Origin: Nonomuraea turcica
GTDB lineage: Bacteria > Actinomycetota > Actinomycetes > Streptosporangiales > Streptosporangiaceae
Assembly (NCBI RefSeq): GCF_030718205.1
Contig: NZ_JAUZQF010000021.1
Coordinates: 62,001-126,000, forward strand
Direction: 5' to 3'
DNA length: 64,000 nucleotides
The first letter of the stretch is position 1. Each line of letters begins with the position of its first letter. The notes beneath the pieces were generated by a model. The model made no database searches, was not told the DNA's origin, and worked only from the letters and a program-made list of their open reading frames with translations. The translations under genes were made by a program, and so were the position numbers. This document shows, piece by piece, positions 17,680-26,531 of the stretch.

Positions 17680-18520
17680 CCACGTCCTTGCGGCGGAAGC
17701 GGCGGAAGGCCACGGCGATGAGGATGGCCGCGTACGTGATCGACACCGAAGCCCCCTTGGCCATGCCGCTCCAGTCCAGCTCCGGTGCCAGGGCGTCGAC
17801 CCAGGCGTTGTTCCAGAACGTGGGCAGGAACTCGCGCAGCGCCCCCAGCGCCTCGACCGCCTGCAGGATGTTGCAGACGATCCAGAGCCCGACCGCCCCG
17901 CCGACCGCGCCCAGCGGGGAGTCGGTGACGGTCGAGATGAAGAACGCCAGCGCGGCCACCACGAGCTGGCTGACCAGCGCGTACCCGATCACGATGCCGA
18001 AGCGGGGCAGCACGTCGAACGCCGGGATCGTCTCACCCGTGCCGGGCACCTGGATGTCGTTCCACCCGAACGCCAGCGTGCCCGCCAGCAGCGCCATCAG
18101 CGGCAGGCAGATCACCGCCGCCGCCGAGTAGCCCAGCGCCACGATCAGCTTCTGCCGCAGCAGCCGGTCCCGGGGGATCGGGGCGGCCAGCATATAACGC
18201 AGTGACGACCAGTTGGCCTCGCTGGCCACGGTGTCGCCGCAGAACAGGGCGACCGCCACGACCAGGAGGAAGCTGGCCGACACCGACAGGGCGAACGCGG
18301 AGAAGTTGAGTCCGCTCTCGGTCGCCAGGTCGGAGATGCGCAGCGCCGCCTGCTGCTGCCCGCTGGACTGCGGCCCGAACTGGAACGCGATCACCAGGAT
18401 CCACGGCAGCGCCAGCAGCAGGCCGAACATCACCATCGTCCGCCGCCGCTTGAACTGCCTGATGATCTCCACCCGCAGCGGCAGCGTGCGGCGGGGCGCG
18501 TAGCCCGGCGCGGCGGTCAT
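17672..18520 (-). CDS. ABC transporter permease (ABC-2 type)
   Basis: The 282-residue membrane subunit has six predicted spans, a basic N-terminus (F-K-R-R-R-T) and a large loop before the second span (residues about 50-75), the layout of ABC-2 permeases. Its start codon overlaps the stop of the hydrolase-ATPase fusion gene by 4 bp, so the two proteins are made together and should form one exporter. The segment around S-L-R-Y-M-L-A-A-P-I-P-R is the usual coupling helix. The transported substrate is unknown. Confidence 0.9.
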   Translation of the reverse strand: MTAAPGYAPRRTLPLRVEIIRQFKRRRTMVMFGLLLALPWILVIAFQFGPQSSGQQQAALRISDLATESGLNFSAFALSVSASFLLVVAVALFCGDTVASEANWSSLRYMLAAPIPRDRLLRQKLIVALGYSAAAVICLPLMALLAGTLAFGWNDIQVPGTGETIPAFDVLPRFGIVIGYALVSQLVVAALAFFISTVTDSPLGAVGGAVGLWIVCNILQAVEALGALREFLPTFWNNAWVDALAPELDWSGMAKGASVSITYAAILIAVAFRRFRRKDVVS

Positions 18521-21213
18521 GACTTGTCTCCAATGAGGTCGAGGAACACGTCTTCCAGCCGCGACCCGTGCCCGTTGCCGGTGGCGGCCCCAGCGGAGGC
18601 AGACGTGAGCAGCCGCGACACCGGCCCGGCCGAGACCAGCCGGCCCCGGTGCATGACGACGACGTGGCTGCAGGTCTGCTCCACCTCGGCGAGCATGTGA
18701 CTGGAGACGATCACGGTACGGCCGTCGCGCGCGTAGCGCTTGAGCACCTCGCGCATCTCCCTGATCTGGGGTGGGTCGAGACCGTTCGTGGGTTCGTCGA
18801 GCACGAGCAGGTCCGGCAGCCCGAGCATGGCCTGCGCGATGGCCAGCCGCTGCCGCATGCCCTGCGAGTAGGTGCGTACGGCACGTTCCAGCGCCTTGCC
18901 CAGGCCCGCGATCTCCAGCGCCTCGTCGAAATGGGCGTCGGCGGCCGGGCGGCCGGTGGCGGCCCAGTAGAGCTCGATGTTGTCCCGGCCGGACAGGTGC
19001 GGCAGGAACCCGGGGCCCTCGACGAACGACCCGAGCCTGGAGAGCACCGGCGCCCCCGGCGTCACCCGGTCGCCGAAGATCCGGATCTCGCCGTCGTCCG
19101 GCCGGATGAGGCCCATCATCATCCGCATCGTGGTCGTCTTGCCTGCGCCGTTCGGTCCGAGCAGGCCCAGCACCTGGCCCTTCTCGACCCGGAACGACAG
19201 GCCGTCGACGGCCAGCTCCCCGTTCCTGTACGCCTTCGTCAGCCCGCTGATCTCCAGCGGCACCGGCTCGCCGCCCGGTTCGGCCGGGCCGTCATGGGCG
19301 CTTCGGCCGGTGACGGCGGCGGGCACGGCCCTGCGGCGCACCCCGGCGCCCGCCGGTGCGAGGGTCGAGGCGCGGCCGGTCGCCAGCAGCGCGGCGGCGA
19401 TCACCACGGCGGCCAGCGGCATCGCCCACACCCACCACGCGACCCCGGACGGCGGGGCGGCGAGCGTGCGCACCGTGGGCACGGCGAGGGCGGGGGAGGC
19501 CAGCGACACCTGGTAGGTGGCGGGCTGGGCAGGAGTCGCGAACCCCATGTCCGTGGTGGTCACCACCAGGCGGAGCCGGTGGCCGACGGCGAAGCGGTGG
19601 TCCACGGCGGGCAGGGTGATCGTGGCCTCCACGCTGCCCGCGCCCTCCGGGATCGTCACGCGGATCGGCGCCACCAGCCCGGCGGGCAACGCCGGTGGCT
19701 GAGTGGCGGTGTCGGCCACGTCGTAGAGCTTCGCGAACAGCGTCGCCTCACCCTTGCCCGACACCTTGATCTTGGCTGTGGTGGTGCCGGTGAGCTGGAG
19801 CGGGGCCGTGAGGGGCCGCGACTCGAACGCGGCGCTCTGGCCGGGCATGTCGATCGACACGCCGGCGGTGTTCTGGCCGCCCAGCAGGCCGCCGATGCCC
19901 GGCACCGTCGAGATCGAGGCGGGGGCGCCGCCGGGCGGGTTGACGATGCTCTGCTCGGGGCCGCTCAGCTCCACCGTCGTGGTGTCGGTGCCGGCGAGGC
20001 CGGGGTAGGAGGCGGCCTCCGGGTGCAGCCGGATGCGCTGGCGGGTGCCGGGGTCGCGCCCGCCGTCGCGCGTCACCGTGAACGCGCTGACCGGCGGCGC
20101 CGTCTGAGCCGAGCCGTCACCCTTCAGATAGCGGGCGAACCAGGCCGAGGACTGCTCGAAGAGCCAGTCGGCCTCGCCGTTGCCGCCGTCGTGCCCGCCG
20201 TCGAACCACGCCAGGCTGACCGCGGTGCCGGCGGCGGCGATCGCCTTGGCGTTGGCGTCGGCGTGGCTGAGCGGGAACAACGAGTCGCGCTGGCCCTGCA
20301 GGAGCAGCGTCGGCGCCTTGATCTGGCCGGCCACGGTGATCGGGCTCGACTTGCGCAGCAGGGCGACGGCCTCCGGTGTGGCCTTGCCGTCCTTGGCGAC
20401 CTGCTGGTACATGTCGCAGATCGCCGGCAGGAACCTGCCGCAGCGCGCCTGCTGGGGCGTCAGCGGCTCGGCCGCCTGCCGCCGGCCCTGCAGCGCGAAG
20501 CTCTCCAGCGAGACGCCCTGGCCGAAGAAGATGCCTGCCCACATGCGCTTGAACACGCCGCTCTCCGGCTGCCCCAGGCCGTTCGCCGTGGCACCGGCCG
20601 GGCTCTGGGCGGAGGCCGCGCCGGAGGTGTCCTGGTCTGTGGCGGCGGGGGGCTGGACGGCTGCGTTGGGGAAGAGGGCGTCGGCCAGGTCGGACCAGGT
20701 GATCTGCGGCACGATCGCGTCGACCCGCTGGTCGTGGGCCGCCGTCATCAGGGCGATGGAGCCGCCGTACGAGCCGCCCACGATGCCCACGCGCGGGTCG
20801 CCCGAGGCGTCCAGCAGGACCTCCGGACGCTTGGCGAGCCAGTCGATCAGCTGCTTGACGTCCTTGACCTCGTAGTCGGGGGAGTTGAGCGCGATCTCGC
20901 CGGTCGAGCGGCCGAATCCGCGCGCCGACCAGGTCAGCACCGCGTAGCCGTCCTGGGCGACCCGCATCGCCTGCTGCCTGACGCTCTGCTTGCTTCCGCC
21001 GAAACCGTGGCCGATCAGCACGGCAGGCGCCTTCCCGCCCCCCGGCGGCGAGAAGAACGTCGTATCGAGCTCTACCCGTTGGTCGTCGGCGGGTCCGTCG
21101 ACGACGGTTATCTTCTGGTCCTGGGCCCGCACCTCAGGAGCCGACGGCCACACTAGCCACGTCGTCACCCCGATGAGTGCGAGTGCCACTACCAGCGCGG
21201 CCACACGCTTCAT
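18517..21213 (-). CDS. alpha/beta hydrolase fused to ABC transporter ATPase
   Basis: This 898-residue protein carries two functions. After a hydrophobic anchor (residues 4-24) comes a CocE/X-Pro-dipeptidyl-peptidase-like hydrolase with nucleophile elbow G-G-S148-Y-G-G and a beta-rich C-terminal domain to about residue 590. A second membrane span lies near residues 600-622. An ABC ATPase follows from about residue 650: Walker A G-P-N-G-A-G-K-T, signature Y-S-Q-G-M-R-Q-R and Walker B L-L-V-L-D-E-P-T. The topology puts the hydrolase outside and the ATPase inside. ATG 21213 is selected at the signal anchor; no clear ribosome-binding site is seen. It is coupled to the permease downstream. Confidence 0.88.
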   Translation of the reverse strand: MKRVAALVVALALIGVTTWLVWPSAPEVRAQDQKITVVDGPADDQRVELDTTFFSPPGGGKAPAVLIGHGFGGSKQSVRQQAMRVAQDGYAVLTWSARGFGRSTGEIALNSPDYEVKDVKQLIDWLAKRPEVLLDASGDPRVGIVGGSYGGSIALMTAAHDQRVDAIVPQITWSDLADALFPNAAVQPPAATDQDTSGAASAQSPAGATANGLGQPESGVFKRMWAGIFFGQGVSLESFALQGRRQAAEPLTPQQARCGRFLPAICDMYQQVAKDGKATPEAVALLRKSSPITVAGQIKAPTLLLQGQRDSLFPLSHADANAKAIAAAGTAVSLAWFDGGHDGGNGEADWLFEQSSAWFARYLKGDGSAQTAPPVSAFTVTRDGGRDPGTRQRIRLHPEAASYPGLAGTDTTTVELSGPEQSIVNPPGGAPASISTVPGIGGLLGGQNTAGVSIDMPGQSAAFESRPLTAPLQLTGTTTAKIKVSGKGEATLFAKLYDVADTATQPPALPAGLVAPIRVTIPEGAGSVEATITLPAVDHRFAVGHRLRLVVTTTDMGFATPAQPATYQVSLASPALAVPTVRTLAAPPSGVAWWVWAMPLAAVVIAAALLATGRASTLAPAGAGVRRRAVPAAVTGRSAHDGPAEPGGEPVPLEISGLTKAYRNGELAVDGLSFRVEKGQVLGLLGPNGAGKTTTMRMMMGLIRPDDGEIRIFGDRVTPGAPVLSRLGSFVEGPGFLPHLSGRDNIELYWAATGRPAADAHFDEALEIAGLGKALERAVRTYSQGMRQRLAIAQAMLGLPDLLVLDEPTNGLDPPQIREMREVLKRYARDGRTVIVSSHMLAEVEQTCSHVVVMHRGRLVSAGPVSRLLTSASAGAATGNGHGSRLEDVFLDLIGDKS

Positions 21214-21384
21214 GACGAGGAGCTTACTTACCGCACCTGAGAGATCCCTGAGACGGGGCTCGCCGCCCTCGGGCCGCGCCACCTGTGGATGCCCCATGGG
21301 CGCTTGCCTGAGAGCTACGGAAAGGTCAATATCGTACGCGGAGGACGCGATCTTGGCGTATGCCCGACGAGGTAAGGAGCTCAA

Positions 21385-22668
21385 GTGACGGTCCAGCCCG
21401 CAGTGGAGGCGTTCCTGCCGTCCACCTACGCGAAAGCCGTGCCGTACGACTTGTTAGCCCACCTGAGGCGGGAGACCCCCGTCTGCTGGATCCCCGAGCC
21501 CGCCATCGGCCCCTGGCGTGAGGGTCCGGGTTACTGGGCCGTCTTCAGGCACGCCGACGTCAAGCAGGTCCTGCGCAGCACGGAAGACTTCTCCTCCCAC
21601 CTCGGCGCCACCCAGCTCCGCGACTTCGACAGCCCCGCTGACCTGGCCTTCGTTCAGAACATGATGGTCAACATGGACGCGCCCGGCCACGCCAGGCTGC
21701 GCAAGATCGTGGCCGCGGCCTTCACGCCGCGCGCCGTGCGGGCGCTGGAGCGGGCGATCGCCGAACGCGCGGCGGCGCTGTTCGCGGAGGGCGAGTGCGA
21801 CTTCGTGGAGGTGACCGCCGACCTGCCCGTGTGGACGCTGGCCCACGTCATGGGCTTCCCGGAGCAGGACAGGCGACTGCTGTACGACTGGGCGTCGCGG
21901 GTCATCGGCTACCAGGACGCCGACCACGCGGACCTCTCGACGGCCGAAGCGGAGTCCCTCACCCCGATGGGCCGCCGCGCCGTCGCGCTGCGTCCGAGGC
22001 TCGAGCCTGGGACGAATCCGCGTTCCAAGGCGGCGCTGGCCGACGTGTTCGCCTATGCGCACGACCTGGCCGAGGCCCCCGTCGACGACGAATCCCTCAT
22101 GGCCGCCATGATGAAGGGCGGGCTGACCGTAGAGGAATTCGAGAACATGTTCTCCCTCTTCGCCGTCGCGGGCAACGAGACCGTCCGCAACGGCATCCCC
22201 GGCGGCCTCCTCACGCTCCTCCAGCACCCGGCCGAGCTGGCCCGCCTGCGCGACGACCCCTCCCTGCTCGACTCCGCCATCGAGGAGATGCTCCGCTTCT
22301 GGCCGCCGGTCATGCACTTCCGCCGTACGGCCACGCGCGACATCACCCTCGGCGGCCGCGACATCCGCGCGGGTGACAAGGTGGTCGTTTACCACATCTC
22401 CGCGAACCGCGACCCGTCCGTCTTCCCCGACCCCGACCGCTTCGACATCGCCCGCACCCCGAACGACCACGTCAGCTTCGGCTTCGGCCCGCACTTCTGC
22501 ATCGGCGCCCACCTGGCCCGCGCCCAGATGCGCTCGATCTTCAGGGAACTGCTTGCTTGGGATGTCGAGCTCGCGGGCAGCCCGCAAAGGCTCACGTCGA
22601 ACTTCCAGAACGGCCTCAAGCACCTCCCCATTCGCCTCACCAGGCGCCCCTCACCGAGCCGCCCATAG
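21385..22668 (+). CDS. cytochrome P450, CYP125/CYP124-like
   Basis: The 427-residue haem monooxygenase has I-helix A-G-N-E-T-V-R-N, E-E-M-L-R for the ExxR motif, and haem loop F-G-F-G-P-H-F-C372-I-G. A-G-N-E-T-x-R-N, F-x-R-T-A-x-R-D and N-G-x-K-H near the end are features I associate with the CYP125/CYP142/CYP124 group, which oxidises cholesterol side chains or methyl-branched lipids. The exact substrate is inference. The start GTG 21385 has a perfect AAGGAG 6 nt upstream. It is divergent from the hydrolase-ABC fusion. No ferredoxin gene is beside it. Confidence 0.92.
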   Translation: MTVQPAVEAFLPSTYAKAVPYDLLAHLRRETPVCWIPEPAIGPWREGPGYWAVFRHADVKQVLRSTEDFSSHLGATQLRDFDSPADLAFVQNMMVNMDAPGHARLRKIVAAAFTPRAVRALERAIAERAAALFAEGECDFVEVTADLPVWTLAHVMGFPEQDRRLLYDWASRVIGYQDADHADLSTAEAESLTPMGRRAVALRPRLEPGTNPRSKAALADVFAYAHDLAEAPVDDESLMAAMMKGGLTVEEFENMFSLFAVAGNETVRNGIPGGLLTLLQHPAELARLRDDPSLLDSAIEEMLRFWPPVMHFRRTATRDITLGGRDIRAGDKVVVYHISANRDPSVFPDPDRFDIARTPNDHVSFGFGPHFCIGAHLARAQMRSIFRELLAWDVELAGSPQRLTSNFQNGLKHLPIRLTRRPSPSRP

Positions 22669-22727
22669 AACCTGCCGGCCGAAAAGCGAATGCGGCGCGA
22701 TCAAGCGCGCCCCTAGGCTCGTGCGCC

Positions 22728-23522
22728 ATGGACTACTTGACGACGAACCGGGCCAACTGGAACGCACGCGTCCCGATCCACGTCGCCAGTGACTTCTACG
22801 ACGTCGAGGGCTTCAAGGCGAGCGGCCGGAGCGTCCTGAGGCCGTTCGAGGTCGCTGAGGTGGGCGACGTGTCCGGCCGCCGCCTGGCGCACCTGCAGTG
22901 CCACCTCGGCCTGGACACGCTCTCCTGGGCCAGGCTCGGCGCCGAGGTGACCGGGCTCGACTTCTCGTCCGACGCCATCCACCAGGCAAGGCGGATCGCG
23001 GCCGAGGGCGGCATCCGGGCGAGGTTCGTCACCGCCGACGTGTACGACGCGGCCGAGGCGCTCGGCGAGACCTTCGACATCGTCTACACCGGCATCGGTG
23101 CCCTGGTGTGGCTGCCCGACCTCACGCGGTGGGCCGAAACGGTCGCCGCCCTGCTCAACCCGGACGGATTCCTCTATCTCGCCGAATTCCATCCATTCGC
23201 CGACATTCTTGACGACGAGACCGGCACCAAAGTCACCCACGACTACTTCGCCAGCGGCCCGCACGTCTGGGACGAGCCATACACCTACACCGGCGGCGAA
23301 CTGACCGAGCACCGCACCTCCGTGCAGTTCCAGCACGGCCTCGGCGAGGTCGTCAGCGCGGTGGCGGCGGCCGGCCTGCGGGTGGAGTTCGTGCACGAGC
23401 ACGACCACACGCTCTTCCGCCGCTACGCCACGCTGTCGAACGACGGCACCGGCTACCGCCTGCCGGAAGGCGCTCCCAAGATCCCGCTGATGTACTCGTT
23501 GCGCGCCGCCGCCCCTGCCTGA
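22728..23522 (+). CDS. class I SAM-dependent methyltransferase
   Basis: The 264-residue enzyme has the SAM-binding motif I as H-L-Q-C-H-L-G-L-D-T and motif II as V-T-G-L-D-F-S. A D-I-V-Y-T-G-I-G-A-L-V-W-L post-motif completes the Rossmann-like fold. The unusual H-L-Q-C-H-x-G start is typical of a group of actinobacterial methyltransferases of unknown substrate. It follows the P450 by 59 nt in the same direction and may be co-transcribed, so a small-molecule tailoring role is possible. Confidence 0.85.
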   Translation: MDYLTTNRANWNARVPIHVASDFYDVEGFKASGRSVLRPFEVAEVGDVSGRRLAHLQCHLGLDTLSWARLGAEVTGLDFSSDAIHQARRIAAEGGIRARFVTADVYDAAEALGETFDIVYTGIGALVWLPDLTRWAETVAALLNPDGFLYLAEFHPFADILDDETGTKVTHDYFASGPHVWDEPYTYTGGELTEHRTSVQFQHGLGEVVSAVAAAGLRVEFVHEHDHTLFRRYATLSNDGTGYRLPEGAPKIPLMYSLRAAAPA

Positions 23523-23549
23523 CGCGGGCCTCGCGATCCTGCCCCGCCG

Positions 23550-24749
23550 ATGACCGTAAGATTCCTTCCCGTGAAGTCTCCAGCATCGTTCAAGAAGGCC
23601 GCAGAGTGGGCCTTGCCCTATTGGACCCGAGGCCAGGCGGGGCGCGAGACGCCGCAGGATCTGTTCAGGGTGCTCTACTTCGGCTGGCTGGCGGCGTTCA
23701 CGCTCAAGGTGCTCGGCTCGGCCTGGGACGTCTCGTGGCACTTCAAGTGGCTGCGTGACGACCTCGCCCCGCCGCACCTGCTCAACTCCGCCGGCACGGC
23801 CCTCGCCCTCGCGCTGACGATCGTCCACGGCTACACCGGCTACGGCGTCGACAAGGTGGCGCTCAGGACGATCCAGTGGGGCACCGGGATCTTCCTCGTC
23901 GCGGTCCCTCTCGACCTGATCAACCACCGTGTCAACGGGCTCGACATCACCTCGTGGAGCCCGTCGCACATCATGTTGTATCTTGGAACGTTCTTCATGA
24001 TCGCCGGCGTGATCCGCGGCTGGTTCATGGGAGCCCCTCCGGGCAGGGAACGCACGGTCGTGCTGGGGGCGTTCTTCGCGTTCTTCCTGGAAAACGTGCA
24101 CTTCCCCGAGCAGCATCAGGAATACGGCATCCTGTCGATCGGCGCCTGGGACAACAAGGCCGTCTACGCCGAGCCGATCCTGCTCCAGTTCGCCGCCGAC
24201 CAGATGGGGCGGCCGGTGGACCGGACGATGATGACCGGGTTCGCCCTGCCCGTGCCGGACTTCCTCTACCCCGTCTTCGCGGTGGTGGCCGGGCTGTCGG
24301 TGCTGGTGGTGGCGCGGTTACTCATCGGCAGATTCGGCGCGGCCACCCTCGTCGCCGTCGGCTATGTGGGCTTCAGGACGCTGATCTGGCCGCTCCTGAC
24401 CTTCACCGGGTTCCCGCCGTCGGCGGTGCCGTTCTTCCTGGTCGTGGCCGGTCTCCTGGTGGACCTCGCCTTCCTGGTACGGGTGCCGGTGGCGCGCGCC
24501 GTGCTGGGGACCGCCGGCGCGACCGCGGCCGCGTACGGCGCACTGGCGGCGCAGAGCGCGATCATGGGCCCGGTGTACGGCGCCATCCAGGGCCAGGACG
24601 GGCTGCTGGGCGCACCTCCCCTGGCCACGTCGTCCGCCGTCTGGGCCGGGCTCGGCCTGCTCGCCGCCTGGCTGGCGGTCGAGTGGATCGCCGGGAGACG
24701 TGGCCGTCAGGCGATGGAGGCCCGCGTGATCGCCACCGCCACCCCGTAA
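23550..24749 (+). CDS. histidine-rich multi-spanning membrane protein, unknown
   Basis: I do not recognise a named family. The 399-residue protein has about ten membrane segments. Its first half carries clustered potential metal ligands at or near membrane faces: W-D60-V-S-W-H64, H76, H93, N-H126, S-P-S-H140, and E181-N-V-H184-F-P-E187-Q-H189-Q-E191-Y-G. It converges on copD and overlaps its 3' end by 43 bp, and copC is next to that. A copper-related role is therefore plausible but inferred. Start: ATG 23550; GTG 23571 is the alternative. The gene follows the methyltransferase by 27 nt. Confidence 0.75.
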   Translation: MTVRFLPVKSPASFKKAAEWALPYWTRGQAGRETPQDLFRVLYFGWLAAFTLKVLGSAWDVSWHFKWLRDDLAPPHLLNSAGTALALALTIVHGYTGYGVDKVALRTIQWGTGIFLVAVPLDLINHRVNGLDITSWSPSHIMLYLGTFFMIAGVIRGWFMGAPPGRERTVVLGAFFAFFLENVHFPEQHQEYGILSIGAWDNKAVYAEPILLQFAADQMGRPVDRTMMTGFALPVPDFLYPVFAVVAGLSVLVVARLLIGRFGAATLVAVGYVGFRTLIWPLLTFTGFPPSAVPFFLVVAGLLVDLAFLVRVPVARAVLGTAGATAAAYGALAAQSAIMGPVYGAIQGQDGLLGAPPLATSSAVWAGLGLLAAWLAVEWIAGRRGRQAMEARVIATATP

Positions 24750-25738
24750 GCCAGACCCATCACCGACACCTCGGCCGCCGCCCACCCCACCAGGGCGGTG
24801 GCCGTGCCGTGGCGTACGGCAGGCAGCAGGCGGAAGCGGATGTGCGCGGCCAGTGGCACCAGCGACGCCATGAGCAGCGTCTTGACCGCGACCAGCACCC
24901 CGTACGGGCTGGTCACGATCGCGCCGGGCAACGTCACGCCCGGCGTCAGCGCCATCGTGCCCAGCCCGGTGATCAGACCCGACAGGCCGACCAGGAGCAG
25001 GCACACCGTCGCCATCCTGGAGAACTTCGGGAGCACCGCGGCCAGGAGCTCCTTGTGCGGCGCCACGAACACGGCCGTCGCCACCAGCCCGCCCGTCCAC
25101 GCCGCCGCACCCATCACGTGGATCTCCATCGAGACCATGAGGGGGTCGTGCCAGACCGAGTTCACGGCGTGTCCGGTGACCGGGATGGGCAGCAGCCCGA
25201 ACAACGCCACGATCACCCGCAGTTCGGCCGGCACCTTCTCGCCGAACCGCACCGCCATGAGCCCGATGCCGGCCGCCGCCAGCGCGCAGGCCGCGCTGAA
25301 CAGCAGGCCCTGACCTGTGCCGACATCGCCGACATATGCGGCGATCATCCCGAACGTCGGCACGCCACCCGGATTGAGCTCGGCCGTCTGGAACACGATC
25401 GTGAGCAGTGCGCAGATCGCCCACGCCCAGGCGGCCATCACAGCCAGCGGCCGCACCCTGAGCAGCACCGGCTCCGTGCGCTCCGGGTCATCGAAGCCGA
25501 GCAGCTTGGGCAGCAGACTCAACCCGACCACCGCCACGGCGGCCACGTCGAGCAGGACTCGGACGATCGGCAGCCCGAAGGACACGATGGGACCTGGCAG
25601 CGGAATGCCGGGCACCGCCTCCTGACCCGTGAACGAGTTCGCCGCCACGGCCGCGACCACCGCGCACACCCCGAACCCGCCGGCAACCAGCCGACCGCCG
25701 ACGTCTCGCCGGGGGAGCGGCGGAGCGCTGACCGTCAC
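24707..25738 (-). CDS. copD: CopD-like copper import/resistance membrane protein
   Basis: The 343-residue product has about eight membrane spans and the His-bearing segment T-G-H-A-V-N-S-V-W-H-D-P, then M-E-I-H-V-M-G-A-A-A-W-T-G-G, characteristic of CopD/YcnJ proteins, in which conserved His and Trp/Met residues line a copper path. GTG 25738 overlaps the copC stop by 4 bp (GTGA), so CopC should deliver copper to it. Open frame upstream of this start is not used because it overlaps copC on the same strand in another frame. The 3' end overlaps the convergent unknown membrane gene. Confidence 0.88.
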   Translation of the reverse strand: MTVSAPPLPRRDVGGRLVAGGFGVCAVVAAVAANSFTGQEAVPGIPLPGPIVSFGLPIVRVLLDVAAVAVVGLSLLPKLLGFDDPERTEPVLLRVRPLAVMAAWAWAICALLTIVFQTAELNPGGVPTFGMIAAYVGDVGTGQGLLFSAACALAAAGIGLMAVRFGEKVPAELRVIVALFGLLPIPVTGHAVNSVWHDPLMVSMEIHVMGAAAWTGGLVATAVFVAPHKELLAAVLPKFSRMATVCLLLVGLSGLITGLGTMALTPGVTLPGAIVTSPYGVLVAVKTLLMASLVPLAAHIRFRLLPAVRHGTATALVGWAAAEVSVMGLAYGVAVAITRASIA

Positions 25739-26448
25739 GACCGCGCCCCTTCGTCTCCGGGCACGTGCACGACCTCGCTGCCAGACGCCTCGGCCGCCGG
25801 ACGCTGCTCGGCCGTCGTCGCACCGCGAGCGCTCACCGGGCCGGTGGGGGCTGAGGGGGCGCGGCGGAGGGCCACGGCCGTGCCTGCGGCCAGCACCAGC
25901 AGCGCGCCCACAATCCACACCACGGCCATCCCGGCCCCGCCGTTCGCCGCCGCCTCGGCGGCGTCCGCGCTGGAGCCTGGGGCGCTCTCCTGGGCGACGG
26001 CTCCGGGCGCGGCGGTGGCGCTGGAGGCCTGGGCCGGCTGACCGGCGGCGTCCGGGCTGGTGCTCTGGGCCGGCTGGCCGGCGGACTCCGCGGCCAGGTT
26101 GAAGGTGATCTTCCCGGTCACCGGATGCCCGTCGGCCGACAGGATCCGGTAGCCCACCACGTACGGCCCTCCGGCCGGCAACGGCTTGACCTTCACCGAC
26201 ACCCGCTCGGCGGCGATCACGGCGGCCCCGTCGGCCCACGCGGACCCGTCCGCCCCCGTCACACCGACCTGCGCGTACCCCTGCCGCACCGCCTGGTCGA
26301 ACACCAGCGTCACCCGCTCGGGCGAGGCCGTCAGCGTGGCCCCGTCCTTGGGATCGCTGCCGATCAGCACGTTGTGCGCCTGCGCCGCCGGCGAGACGAC
26401 CTCCACCGCGACGCAGGCGAGCAGCAGGACTGTAAGTAGCCGCCTCAA
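25735..26448 (-). CDS. copC: CopC domain copper-binding protein with C-terminal anchor
   Basis: The 237-residue exported protein has a signal peptide cleaving after A-Q-A (residue 24), leaving His25 as the new N-terminus. A second pair, D106-G-H108, lies in S-A-D-G-H-P. Counted from the mature end these are positions 1, 82 and 84, close to the His1/Asp83/His85 Cu(II) site known for CopC. The beta-sandwich ends near residue 117. A Pro/Ala/Ser-rich linker then leads to one membrane span (about residues 173-193) and a cytosolic tail. It is translationally coupled to copD. Confidence 0.92.
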   Translation of the reverse strand: MRRLLTVLLLACVAVEVVSPAAQAHNVLIGSDPKDGATLTASPERVTLVFDQAVRQGYAQVGVTGADGSAWADGAAVIAAERVSVKVKPLPAGGPYVVGYRILSADGHPVTGKITFNLAAESAGQPAQSTSPDAAGQPAQASSATAAPGAVAQESAPGSSADAAEAAANGGAGMAVVWIVGALLVLAAGTAVALRRAPSAPTGPVSARGATTAEQRPAAEASGSEVVHVPGDEGARS

Positions 26449-26531
26449 GAGCTTGAAGCCTTCCGTCGAACTTCCGAACCGAACGCGTCAAGGACATCGG
26501 ACATGTCCCGAACCCGTATATGGTGCCATCC

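Noticed and set aside
18568..21156. An 862-codon plus-strand frame opposite the hydrolase-ABC fusion.
   Set aside because: Same shadow composition; the minus-strand frame has clear hydrolase and ABC motifs.
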